DNA of 64,000 bases. Source: Hyposmocoma kahamanoa (taxonomy: Eukaryota; Arthropoda; Insecta; Lepidoptera; Cosmopterigidae). The notes under the pieces are model-generated. The model saw only the letters and a list, made by a program, of their open reading frames with translations, ran no database searches and was not told where the DNA came from. Position numbers and translations under genes: made by a program. The stretch lies in NCBI RefSeq assembly GCF_003589595.1, contig NW_020653713.1, positions 6,548,691-6,612,690 of the forward strand, given 5' to 3'. Below are positions 33,860-43,152 of this stretch, piece by piece (within the stretch, counting starts at the first letter, position 1; the number at the start of each line of letters is the position of its first letter).

Positions 33860-34124
33860 CATTGACTTACAAATAAATGGACGACGGGTCTAATACAAAA
33901 ACCACGAAAAAAATGTCCCAAGTCAACCTATTTAAACGTTTAAGCTAAAACGTTGAATTTAAATTGTAATGTCATCGCAGTACTGTCTAATTTTGCTTGC
34001 TTCGCTGTCAGAAGAAACAAACGAAGACTAAAGCGTGAATGACGCTCTGTATATGATTTTAACGCCCTATAAGTTCGGACACTTTTTAGCGCGGACCCGA
34101 CGTCCATATAATTGTAAGTCAATG
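33860..34124. mobile_element. hAT-like MITE, complete, with 8-bp TSD
   Basis: 265 bp with terminal inverted repeats 33860-33890 and 34094-34124 (28 of 31 positions match, starting CATTGACTTACAA). It is flanked by an exact 8-bp direct repeat TATGCAAG at 33852-33859 and 34125-34132. An 8-bp duplication with CA...TG termini is typical of hAT elements. There is no transposase, so movement would need a partner elsewhere. A second copy at 42056 shares 80 and 54 identical bases in two blocks. Confidence 0.9.
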
Positions 34125-34132
34125 TATGCAAG

Positions 34133-34858
34133 GCAATAAATATATTTTTAAACACAGATTTATTTCGTAGTTGTGTTCATGGGGTATTACCACGTGTTAC
34201 TTTTCACATTTAGATCAAATAACACATTTGACAGAACGAATATTTGCTGCAACTAAATCTGCAATATCTTTTTCGTTTCACGTTGACTATACCAACATTT
34301 TTTTTATGTAACTTAAATTAATTTGACAATTCTAAAATTGTTGCCCTTTAATATAAAATTAGGATTACTTAAGTCATTATATTCTTGGATTTTTTTATAA
34401 AAGTGAATGCGGGTTATTTACGCCGGTTATTTGGCTGGTGTCTTTTGCCGTTCCGCATGATGTGTTCCGGTTATTCTCAATAGTTTGTTCGGACATGTTG
34501 ATCGAAAGCTGTACAAGCTGGTTTTAAGCTACTGTTACAAAGGTTCTATTACATTCGCTCATCGTTACGTTGAAGTCATCCAATCTGTTATGCTTTATGT
34601 AACACAACTGCCACTTTCTATAAAGATTAAGGTATTTTGTAAGATGCTTCGTTAGAGTAATTAGTATTTAATTATTTAATTTAGTGTTCCGAAATTTCAT
34701 ATTTCAAGTCAATATCAATTGATTTTTCTACATCTTTATATTTTAGTGCGCCATGATAGAAGTATACTGAGTAAATTTTGTGCTGTTTTTATTTTTTTTA
34801 CGCTTTTTACGTTCAAAGTTTTCTGATCATGAAGTCTTTTTTATTTTGTTATAACACC
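34133..34858. other. No recognised feature
   Basis: AT-rich. Confidence 0.45.
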
Positions 34859-34897
34859 AAGTGACGAGACGTACAAGGCGTGGGCCTGGTGGTAGGG
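34859..34897 (-). repeat. SINE A terminal fragment
   Basis: Only the terminal 40 bases (CAAGTGACGAGACGTACAAG...GCCTGGTGGTA) remain, as expected for a strongly 5'-truncated insertion. Confidence 0.7.
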
Positions 34898-35550
34898 TTG
34901 TATTATTCAGAGGAATTTAAATGTTGTTGCCTAGTAAATAGAATTTAGATTTGCCATTAATGTACTTGAAGGCGTGGTAACTGACCGGCTAGACCGGCGC
35001 TGGGCAATCTTAAAATTTGATTAAGATAAATGTGAATTTAATAACTGTAGGGCTTCAAAAAACTTAGCACGTTCTATGTAATACTTAAAGAGAAATCTAT
35101 GTAAAAATCATGTGCAAAGCTAGATATTTTATTCCTAAATAACACATTTTTTATTTTTATTTTAGCGTGTTTTCAGGATTTTATATGATCGGGTGAAGTA
35201 CATCCTATCGCGTAACAAATTAGCACATTCTTTAGATGATATCTTTAAGGTGTATCTTAATTTTTGTAAGACTGTTATTTAATAGTAAATACCTAAACCA
35301 TTTGATCCACCAAAAGAGTTTTTTCCGATTCACCTCCGGTGACCACACTCGACTTAACATGTATCGAAATTGTAAGAGTAGTTTGCTATGCCCATAGATT
35401 ATCTGGAGCTACGTCCCTATAGGGTATCACATGTTTGTATCTACTAGAGATATGCACCGATAGGAAAATCGTAGGCGACGGGGCGGCGTCTGATTATTTT
35501 TCGACTGACGCAATGCCCGGTAAAGTTTCTGGGAACGAGTGGAGGAGACC
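34898..35550. other. No recognised feature
   Basis: AT-rich. A GC-higher patch begins at about 35470. Confidence 0.4.
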
Positions 35551-35586
35551 CGTAACCATCTTAAGAGGAGTCCTAAGATGGTTACG
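35551..35586. repeat. Perfect 13-bp inverted repeat
   Basis: CGTAACCATCTTA at 35551-35563 and its exact reverse complement at 35574-35586 lie in a less AT-rich patch (35470-35620) with overlapping open frames on both strands. Possibly the core of an old MITE. Confidence 0.8.
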
Positions 35587-35650
35587 GCCATCTTTTGCAG
35601 CGCTAGAATCAAAGTTTTTTCTTTCAGCGGTATTGCAACGCATAGAAGTG

Positions 35651-36187
35651 TAATGACGGCTTCAAAGAACTAATTTCCTCTCACATTCAATTTAATATAC
35701 CTACCACATCCTAGTTCGATCTCTCATATTTTTCTACGTTTACATGTATTGCAGGGTGTGTAATAACTATATCTATTACCATTAATACTCAATTTCCCAT
35801 AATTAATAAGTATGTACTGCTATGAAGTTCAATGAACTAATCTTTCATGATATAAGTCCTATTGATTATGCACTGACATGCGTATGCGCATCGAGGTAGT
35901 TAAGGAGACGTTGTTGTGACCACATCCGTGTACAATGATCTGTAGATGTTTCGCGGAAGTTAGTTTTCTTAAATAAATATTCATAGCAAATTCTCGGAAA
36001 AAATGAAATAACTAGCTGGATAAATTTATTAACAAAATTCAAAACCATTTTGCTAAGTGGCATTAAACGTGACGGAGCAGTAACATTGTATGGTAAACAA
36101 TGATTTTGCGATCTTGATGGCCACATCTGCAAAATTTCAACTTTTTAGGAGAGAAGCTTAAGGATTCTTCGAACGAAATTAGTCTGT
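35651..36187. other. No recognised feature
   Basis: AT-rich. The 88-codon minus-strand frame (35866-36132) was not recognised. Confidence 0.4.
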
Positions 36188-36671
36188 AACTTTTTCACCT
36201 CACTAGCTCGGAAAGGCTTTCTTTCTCATTAGAAATCTGAAAAAGTTTTTGAAATACGAACTTGATGATCATTGACTTATGACTGATGATGGACTGTGGT
36301 ACACCTAACCTTTTTCTTTCGATGAAAAAAAAAAAAGATAATAACACGTTCAACTACGCAATTTGACGTTACTTATTTATGTAATATAAATCCGTTGATA
36401 TATTTTATTCTTATTATTGTTGACATTAAATTGACAGTGATTGTGTTTATTAATTATTTTAATTCGTCGAAGAACTAAAATAATTTCAATAATCACTTAA
36501 TCACACACACAAAATAAAAGTACAAGTACGAATATAATTTTTATTGATGAGGTGTAAATTCAGAACGCATCCGAAGATAAACTTTTTCTTTTATTAAAAA
36601 AACTGATGTTTTATAGTTCAACCGTTTTTCTTTCATCTACCATTTTCCTGGCTATAGTGAGGTGAAAAGTT
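36188..36671. mobile_element. Possible MITE bounded by TTTCACCTCACTA repeats
   Basis: AACTTTTTCACCTCACTA at 36188-36205 is mirrored by TAGTGAGGTGAAAAGTT at 36655-36671. The interior is AT-rich with no coding frame. Target duplication is not evident. Confidence 0.45.
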
Positions 36672-36790
36672 GTGTGTTTCGCTCGGCAGCAAAGTTGTTT
36701 TGCGTCTCTTGCCTTGAAACCCTCGCTACGCTCAGGAATCCATTTTTGAACCACGAGCGAAGCGAGTAAGAGAATTTTAGCTTCCTACGC
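36672..36790. repeat. Interspersed repeat fragment (CCCTCGCTACGCTCAGG)
   Basis: Contains CCCTCGCTACGCTCAGGAAT and ACCACGAGCGAAGCGAGTAA, words that recur in lepidopteran repeats. The assignment rests on recall. Confidence 0.4.
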
Positions 36791-37113
36791 CTGCTTAGGT
36801 TGCATAACAAATAACCATTTTTTGCTTATACAGAAGAGTCATAAAATTTCACATGTATATATATAATTTAAATAAATAAGCAGATATTTGCAAAATAAAT
36901 AACTATGTGACGAAGTCCACCATTTTGGAGTTACTAAGCCGAACCCCACAACTCACGAAAGCTCCATTCAATGTTAATCATTATGTCATTTCAATAGAGC
37001 ACCCCAATAGTAACTACAATTATTTAAACACCCATTTATTTGTTATTAAGCTTAATGGGATAAAGAGACCCATTCATCACTAGAAGTCATACCCAGTTAG
37101 CTTTACAATAAAA
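36791..37113. other. No recognised feature
   Basis: AT-rich. Confidence 0.4.
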
Positions 37114-37374
37114 TCACAATCGACACAGCCGCAACTTAAAAAGTCCTAAATACCACCGAAATGTCCTAAAATTTATAAATGTCACGGTCGGCGCGTGCGC
37201 AAGTGCATTTCCGGTGTACAATAGGACTTCCGGTGCGTCCCGGTTGTGATCATTGGGATCAATTGACAGCCCTAGTGTAGGGCTGTGCCCTTTGGAATTA
37301 GCATCCGGGCTAGTGGAGGGAACATGTGAATCGATAGAGATAAACGTGAGCAAGTTGTTGACTGAAGGCATTGT
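37114..37374 (-). CDS. Candidate first-exon-like ORF in a CpG-rich patch
   Basis: The minus-strand ATG at 37371 sits in AAACAATGCC context and opens 85 codons (start MPSVNNLLTFISIDSHVPST). The middle is GC/CpG-richer than the surroundings and the last third is AT-rich and not coding-like. The same bases contain ACTTCCGG (ETS-type) and GCGCGTGCGCA (NRF1-type) words, so the patch could instead be a promoter. Protein not recognised. Confidence 0.25.
   Translation of the reverse strand, partial: TMPSVNNLLTFISIDSHVPSTSPDANSKGHSPTLGLSIDPNDHNRDAPEVLLYTGNALAHAPTVTFINFRTFRWYLGLFKLRLCRL
37190..37245. promoter_or_regulatory. ETS/NRF1-like motif cluster
   Basis: CGGCGCGTGCGCAAGTGC resembles an NRF1 palindrome. 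Within 50 bp there are two CCGGTGTAC/ACTTCCGG-type words. Such clusters mark CpG promoters of housekeeping genes in animals. No transcript evidence is available. Confidence 0.25.
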
Positions 37375-37479
37375 TTTGTTTTTAACATGACTTTAGGCTG
37401 ATTGCATACTAAACATGATTGCATACGCTTATAGTTTTTTTTTCAATAAGTCAAGATATTACAAATTACATGGTTCAGT

Positions 37480-37750
37480 GCTCACACTCGTCAAACAGCC
37501 CGCCCTTTACTGATCCCGGCGCAAAGGTGCCCATCACGCTTGCCGCATTTCCTCGCTGTATGACAATGGACAATCTTTGCATCAAGAACAACCCGGCGCG
37601 GGAGTCATCTCCATTCTCTCTTAGCCATCGCTACCCCATCAACCCACCGTTTCAACAGCAAGCGGAACAAAAATGTAGCGACTTTCCAAATCACGATATT
37701 TGTCCCGTTTCTTGCAACACAGTGACTTGAGCTGGTGCAGCTGTGCTGTG
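37480..37750 (-). mobile_element. LINE ORF2 C-terminal fragment
   Basis: The minus strand reads KRDKYRDLESRYIFVPLAVE then TVG-stop-WGS and, after a shift, a remnant of the IQRGNAASVMGT tail. This combination is a widespread C-terminal signature of animal non-LTR retrotransposons. Stops and frameshifts show decay. The 103-codon plus-strand frame is its antisense. Confidence 0.75.
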
Positions 37751-38364
37751 TTATAATTGTATTTGACATTAAATATAACAATATGTAGGTATATTGAATT
37801 TAAAAACATAATTTCATTATTTTACACAAAAGTAACACCACATAATTTATCTCAAAAAGAGGAATAACAAAATACTATCGATAAGACATGGTTAAAGCCC
37901 CAAGCCGCCGGCTGCAATGTTGTTACATAAACAATGCAAGTCAAACAACGCCGCCGGGCAAAGGTTATCTTTTTCAAGTACCACTACTTGTGATACATGC
38001 TCTACATTGGGCTGTCTAGACTCTTGTAGTACGCGACTTGAAATGGGTCTATAGGCTACCAGGACTTGTTTGTATCGCAATGGAGTTTAGAAAATCATTA
38101 GGCAAATAATAATATATTTCATGCGAATGTTTACAATATCATTTTGATCTAACAGAAAGAAAAGATAACAATGCTTTATGCCATTTTTGATCGATAAATT
38201 TCATTAATACTATGGCCGTATATTAAGTTCTTTACATTCCGCCTACATACGATAAGACATTTCGTAAGTAATAGGAACTTGTATCTGAAATCTATGCTAT
38301 CAAAAGTGAAAAATAAATTTTATATGTGAAATTTCCTATTTGTTTGTTTTTCTATGATACATGA
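37751..38364. other. No recognised feature
   Basis: AT-rich. Confidence 0.45.
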
Positions 38365-38620
38365 TATCGTGTGTTTGGTGGTAAGCGACACGCCTGTCCA
38401 AAGCAGTCACTCAAGAGCCTTAAATCACAAAGATGGTGCACAGCCACTACGCCCGTCAACCTGAGAATAAGTTGACAAGTACCATGTGCCTGTAATTTAA
38501 CCAGCACCCTTACACTTCAAAACCGGAACGCAGTAAAGCTCACATTACTGCTTGGCGGCAGAAATAAGTAAGGCAAGGTGGCAAAACTTCCCCGAATGCA
38601 TTCCTACTACTGTTACTTGT
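38365..38620 (-). repeat. SINE A copy
   Basis: From GTGTTTGGTGGTAAGCGACA to CTACTACTGTTACT. It lacks the first 25 bases and carries small indels. Confidence 0.82.
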
Positions 38621-38955
38621 TTGATGTTTTACGTTATCCCATTTGTCAAGGACAGTCATTGGGTTTGGCTCCGCAAATTTGTTAAAAACCAACTTGAGTT
38701 TTCTCTTAATATCTCCCTACCTAAGTTTGATACAAAAATATATCTTCGTGAAATGAAATAACCAATAAAGTGTTATCAGTTGATTGCATTTCGTAAGTAC
38801 AAAATACGGAGCTCACGTAGCTACGTACCGGTTAGTGCGTGGTGCAATTGCTATTTGCTGTGATTCATGCGAATTTTATTACTCGTATTTTGCAATTACG
38901 TAATACTAATAATAATAATACTAATAATAGGAATTATATTTATATTATATTATAT
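38621..38955. other. No gene; AAT/ATT-rich tract at right
   Basis: Ends in an (ATA)n-type tract at 38906-38955, plausibly the tail of the adjacent minus-strand LINE. Confidence 0.45.
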
Positions 38956-38959
38956 TTTT

Positions 38960-39235
38960 GTAGTATTTAACGACATTTGACCTCCATCTCACCTGATGGA
39001 AAGTGATGACGAGGTCGACGATGTAACATGCACACCTAAATAATGCCTATTCGCTCTCCCCTTCAAAAGGTCCAAGTTATATCGTTCGGGAAATACGTCC
39101 GCAGGCAGGGAATTCCACTCTCTAGCCGCTCGCCACATAAATGTGGAAGCGAAACGCTTCGTGTGAATCTTGGGAATATCCACAACATAGGGGTGGAATC
39201 TCAGCCCACGTTAAGTCCCCCGATGATGGACATCA
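38960..39235 (-). mobile_element. Jockey/CR1-like LINE 3' end
   Basis: Minus-strand frame: DIPKIHTKRFASTFMWRAAR then [32 protein letters not shown], ending near 38990. The EWNSLPA.VFP.RY module is conserved in ORF2 C-termini. The same family occurs at 4951-5205 and 41456-41745. 5'-truncated, with an open C-terminal frame of 64 codons. Confidence 0.85.
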
Positions 39236-39249
39236 AACTCAAACTCAAC

Positions 39250-39420
39250 CTTTGTAACAATATGTAAGGTACCTATTGAATACAGCGGTTTTCTTATAAA
39301 AATTCGAGGTAAATTTGTGTATTTTTTTGTATCGTGAATATTTTTAGGAATCATGTTTTCACACCATATACTAATCAGTGTATATCGTCAATTTTACTAT
39401 ATTTATTTTTTCCAAAACTA
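39250..39420 (+). repeat. Interspersed family C, copy 2 (partial)
   Basis: AATATGTAAGGTACCTATTG to TTATTTTTTCCAAAA matches the right two thirds of family C, including TAGGAATCATGTTTTCACAC. It joins the LINE end at 38960-39235. Confidence 0.75.
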
Positions 39421-39784
39421 AATTATTATTTCTGAATTTTGACTTTGGAATTTCCTGCTTGTGATTTTCTTTCTTGCGAAAGTAAACTTGTTATAACTAG
39501 GACTAGAACACAGTCTAATTTTATAATGTCTCGTAGCTGTAGAATTAGAAATAACACCGCAGTAAAGGTACATGAAGCTAGTGCATAATTGGACATTAAT
39601 AAATATATGAATCATAACAATTTGCGTGCGTTAGCGTAAGGATCATTGCTTTGTGCTGTAATTCGACCTTTAGCTCGTGCCCTACACAAAGTACCTACGT
39701 GTTAGCAGTATAAAGGATGACATCATTCGTAATTATGAGTTCATGCTAGGTTCTATGCATTTGTCTTTATGTTTACATCACAGT
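39421..39784. other. No recognised feature
   Basis: AT-rich. Confidence 0.4.
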
Positions 39785-40010
39785 CGTCCTCAGTGGCTCA
39801 ACTTTTTTGGCTTTCCCTGTTGGTGGTGGATGAGAAGGGCTCGATCCCCGTTGGAGCAATTTGGGAAATGTACTTTTCTAACTTGGTTCTTGTCAAATAG
39901 CTCACCATGCCTGATAGTATATATTTGCTAAGTTTCCGGAATTCATTCCCTAATTTACACCCGTAGAGGTAGAATATTTTTTTCAAATTTGAATGGAATC
40001 ACTATTGAGG
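39785..40010 (+). repeat. Possible tRNA-related SINE fused to a LINE tail block
   Basis: CAGTGGCTCAAC followed 50 bases on by GGGCTCGATCCCC resembles a box A/box B pair. The following GGTAGAATATTTTTTTCAAATTTGAAT block matches 16826-16870. One copy only, so the assignment is tentative. Confidence 0.45.
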
Positions 40011-40030
40011 TATACCTCAATCTAAATAAA

Positions 40031-40145
40031 AAGATCTGAGGGGCATTGCCACTGCGCGGGACACCCTGAGACATATGTTGACAATTCCCATGTGCCTGTA
40101 ATTTCACCAGCTCCCATACCTTTCGAAGCCAGAACGCAGTAATAA
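40031..40145 (-). repeat. SINE A copy, partial
   Basis: AAAGATCTGAGGGGCATTGC to AGAACGCAGTAAT. Both ends are missing. Confidence 0.82.
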
Positions 40146-40526
40146 TAACTCTACCGAATTATAACTAAATGTTGCATAAATACGTAAAATGCTACATAAA
40201 CAAAACGCACATTACTGAATAGTACACTCCTACTGTTCAATAGCATGGAATTTTAATTATCTTGTAAATTGTTCAATTAAATATGAAATAGTAATTACCC
40301 ATAATTGATACTGGCCATAAATTATAATATATTTCTCTAGTAATAAGAGATTGTGAAACATTTCGAATGGAAAGCAGAATTTCCTGCTCTCACTTTCAAT
40401 CGAAGTAAGTAATTGATGTGGAGCATGTAAATAACATAAACATTATGCCACTTGAAGTTATCGCTTTTTGAACTAGAATCGATCAATCTATGTATATGTA
40501 TATTTTGTAGAGGTAAGCAAATCATA
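40146..40526. other. No recognised feature
   Basis: AT-rich. Confidence 0.4.
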
Positions 40527-40605
40527 ATTTGTTATAATTATTAATACAAACTAGTGGAATAATTTCACAAAAAAAAAATTGAATATCAATTTAATAAAAA
40601 TTCAA
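40527..40605 (-). repeat. Fragment shared with 1085-1165
   Basis: The reverse complement matches 1085-1165, including TTGTGAAATTATTCCACTAG. A shorter match lies near 63545-63575. The shared CTAGT terminus could suit a Helitron-type 3' end, but no subterminal hairpin is visible. Confidence 0.55.
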
Positions 40606-40794
40606 ATTCAAATCATAATTGTCATTTCGATTGAAACTATTGCTCATTTTAAGAAAAAAATGTTAGTTATTGTTGCTTTTTTATATCATCAGAAACATTT
40701 AGGTAATAACTGGAAGTAAACCATGTGTCCGAACCAATGATATTTTTACTTGACGTAACTTGTTTTTGATTAATTGTGCACATTTTGTGATTAA

Positions 40795-40959
40795 GGGTCG
40801 TATTCTAGAACTCTATTCAATGCTCAAGTCAGGATTGCACTGGCAACCCAAGCACTGGAAATACGACCCTAATGGCAGGGACTTGTGTATGATTTCTAGT
40901 GCTTTGAATCATACTCAAGTCCTGACTTAAGCATTGAGTAGAGTTTTAGGTTACGACCC
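40795..40959. mobile_element. PIF/Harbinger-like foldback MITE, GGGTCG family, copy 2
   Basis: 165 bp, direct TAA at 40792-40794 and 40960-40962. Ends GGGTCGTATTCTAGAACTCT and inverted ACGACCC. The middle is rearranged relative to copy 1 (GGAAATACGACCCTAATGGC on the opposite side), suggesting inversion of the central duplicate. Confidence 0.88.
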
Positions 40960-41289
40960 TAAGTCTGAGCATTGCCTGAGGCGTGCAAATATATTTTTGT
41001 TTCTAAGGTTATGCCTGTCGCTGTTTTACGGAAATATAACTGTTACGAACATACATTAAATTTTCAACTATTAATTGACTGGAAAGAGTTGAAATAGAAT
41101 CTTTAAATCGTTCCCTTAGGAGTCTACTATATTATGTTACTACTATAATATACTACCTCAGCTCGTATTAAAAATTTTTCCGGACTAATACGGTTCTTTT
41201 TGCTTAAGTCGAGCGTCAGGGACACGGCTTTATTTCAGAATATATTTTTTACAAACGAAATTAAAGCCATTTGAAAACGTACACACGCC

Positions 41290-41400
41290 AGCACGTCAAG
41301 CTACACATTGACGTATCTTGTTCCGTTGCACTGGAGGCGATTTTCGAACGAAAATGTGTGGTCTGGTGTGCCGTTGTCCGTACATCGTATAATATACGTG
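41290..41400 (+). repeat. Coding-like module, copy 1 (HIDGSC block)
   Basis: In frame reads RQHVKLHIDVSCSVALEAIF. It is matched by 52437-52545 (+) and by 42840-42960 (-), where the module sits in a complete ATG-to-stop mini-frame. It is absent from family C copy 1, so it is an independent block. Confidence 0.6.
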
Positions 41401-41455
41401 TTCAGTTCAGTTGATAGAAAATCATATGGTATATGTAAAGTACCTTTTTTATGAA

Positions 41456-41745
41456 ATGTAAGTGCGCATTTGACCTCCATCTCACGTGAGGAAAAGTGGC
41501 AATGAGGTCGACGATGGAGCATGCACACCTGAATAATGCCTATTCACTCTCGCCTTGAAAAGGTCCAAGTTATAACGTTCAGGGAACAAGTCTGCAGGCA
41601 GGGAATTCCACTCCAAGCCGTTCGCTATATAAATGTGGAAGCGTAATGCTCGTGCGTAGTTTTTGAATATTCACAACACAGTGGTGGTACCCAAGCCTAC
41701 GTCTGGTCCCTCGACGATGGAAAGGGCAAGGCGGAATCAAATTAT
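41456..41745 (-). mobile_element. Jockey/CR1-like LINE 3' end in family C
   Basis: Minus-strand sequence parallels 38960-39235 base by base over GGAATTCCACTC...AAATGTGGAAGCG and ends GGTCAAATGCGCACTTACAT, like 4951-5205. Frames are disrupted. Inserted into family C copy 3, therefore younger than it. Confidence 0.8.
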
Positions 41746-42055
41746 GCAAATTAATATGAATACAGCGGGTTTCTTGTAAATTTTCGAAGTAAATTTGTCT
41801 TTTTTTTCTATCGTGAACACTTTTAGGAATCGTGTTTTCACACCTTATAGCAATCAGTGTTTATCCTCAATTTTACTATTTAAACTAAATTCTTAATTTA
41901 TCATATTTGTATTAGAGTTGGTACCTTCTATACACCTGACCAGGGTGTGATATTTCGAGCGTTACTTTAGACTATTTACCTTACCATTATTTTATTATTA
42001 ATAATTTTAGGGTACAGCCATGCAAGGGCGGTTTACTTATTTAAATGCAAATGTA

Positions 42056-42218
42056 CATTGACTTACAAATAAATGGACGACGGGTCTAATACAAAAACCA
42101 CGAAAAAAATGTCCCAAGTCAACCTATTTAAACGTAGTGACATGTAAAGGAATATGAAAAAGCTTTTAAATTGTAATGTCATCGCAGTACTGTCTAATTT
42201 TGCTTGCTTCGCTGTCAG
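42056..42218. mobile_element. hAT-like MITE, copy 2, truncated by assembly gap
   Basis: 42056-42135 is identical to 33860-33939 (80 of 80) and 42165-42218 to 33958-34011 (54 of 54). A 29-base segment replaces 18 bases between them. The sequence breaks off into N at 42219, before the right inverted repeat. Confidence 0.9.
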
Positions 42219-42618
42219 NNNNNNNNNNNNNNNNNNNNNNNNNNNNNNNNNNNNNNNNNNNNNNNNNNNNNNNNNNNNNNNNNNNNNNNNNNNNNNNNNN
42301 NNNNNNNNNNNNNNNNNNNNNNNNNNNNNNNNNNNNNNNNNNNNNNNNNNNNNNNNNNNNNNNNNNNNNNNNNNNNNNNNNNNNNNNNNNNNNNNNNNNN
42401 NNNNNNNNNNNNNNNNNNNNNNNNNNNNNNNNNNNNNNNNNNNNNNNNNNNNNNNNNNNNNNNNNNNNNNNNNNNNNNNNNNNNNNNNNNNNNNNNNNNN
42501 NNNNNNNNNNNNNNNNNNNNNNNNNNNNNNNNNNNNNNNNNNNNNNNNNNNNNNNNNNNNNNNNNNNNNNNNNNNNNNNNNNNNNNNNNNNNNNNNNNNN
42601 NNNNNNNNNNNNNNNNNN
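42219..42618. other. Assembly gap, 400 N
   Basis: Exactly 400 unknown bases, a round number suggesting a placeholder length or bridged gap. Open frames spanning it are meaningless. Confidence 0.95.
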
Positions 42619-42639
42619 TATTAAATTAAATATCGGTCG

Positions 42640-42710
42640 TAACATACATACAAAAAATACAGTCGAATTGAGAACCTCCTCCTTATTTTGAAGTCGGTTA
42701 AAAATAACTA
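42640..42710 (+). mobile_element. LINE 3' tail fragment
   Basis: ACAGTCGAATTGAGAACCTC then TTTTGAAGTCGGTTAAAAATAAC. Same tail as 16945-16995 and 30941-30995. Confidence 0.75.
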
Positions 42711-42839
42711 AATTAGAAATGTATCGTGAATTTTCAATCGAAAAGAAAAGGAAATTTAAATAAGAAGAATATTCGAATTATAAATATATTTTTAAGTAAT
42801 CTTGACACAGGAAATAAAATATATAATCAATAGCACATC

Positions 42840-42960
42840 AACCTATATTCTTTTGTCTGAATATCGCCTCCAGTGCAATGGAACAAGAACCGTCAATGTG
42901 CAGCTTGATGTGCTGCCGTCCGTGCTGCGTCTTGTCGACAACAACAAACATTGATTTGTA
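42840..42960 (-). repeat. Coding-like module, copy 2, open mini-ORF
   Basis: On minus, an ATG at about 42954 opens MFVVVDKTQHGRQHIKLHID then GSCSIALEAIFRQKNIG and stops, 37 codons. This is the best-preserved of three dispersed copies (others at 41290 and 52437). Function and origin unknown. Confidence 0.55.
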
Positions 42961-43047
42961 TAAATTTATGAATAGCTAAGTGATGATCGAAATAATGAAT
43001 GAATTGATCGAGTTTACAACCATTTTTTTTGTTACTGACATACGCAA

Positions 43048-43149
43048 GGGCGCGTTCAAATTAGCCCCTGATAGTCGAGCAGCCGCGGCCCGCCGCGCGG
43101 CTGCAACGCTGCTGTAGCGCGTCTAACAGCGGCTAATTTGAACGCGCCC
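43048..43149. mobile_element. Short PIF/Harbinger-like MITE, GGGCGCGTTC ends
   Basis: 102 bp. The termini GGGCGCGTTCAAATTAGCC and GGCTAATTTGAACGCGCCC are near-perfect inverted repeats around a GC-rich core (CCGCGGCCCGCCGCGCGG). Flanks are CAA left and TAA right, a one-base-decayed TWA duplication. Confidence 0.82.
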
Positions 43150-43152
43150 TAA

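Larger units (their letters stand above)
41218..41882 (+). repeat. Interspersed family C, copy 3, interrupted by a LINE
   Basis: Left part 41218-41455 and right part 41746-41882 match family C copy 1. A minus-strand LINE 3' end lies between them. The left part also carries the extra block 41290-41400 described separately. Confidence 0.78.

Noticed and set aside
37419..37730. 103-codon plus-strand ORF as a host gene
   Set aside because: The opposite strand carries a recognisable LINE ORF2 C-terminus over the same bases.
42154..42691. Open frames of 140-170 codons across 42.2-42.6 kb
   Set aside because: They consist almost wholly of the 400 N and carry no sequence information.
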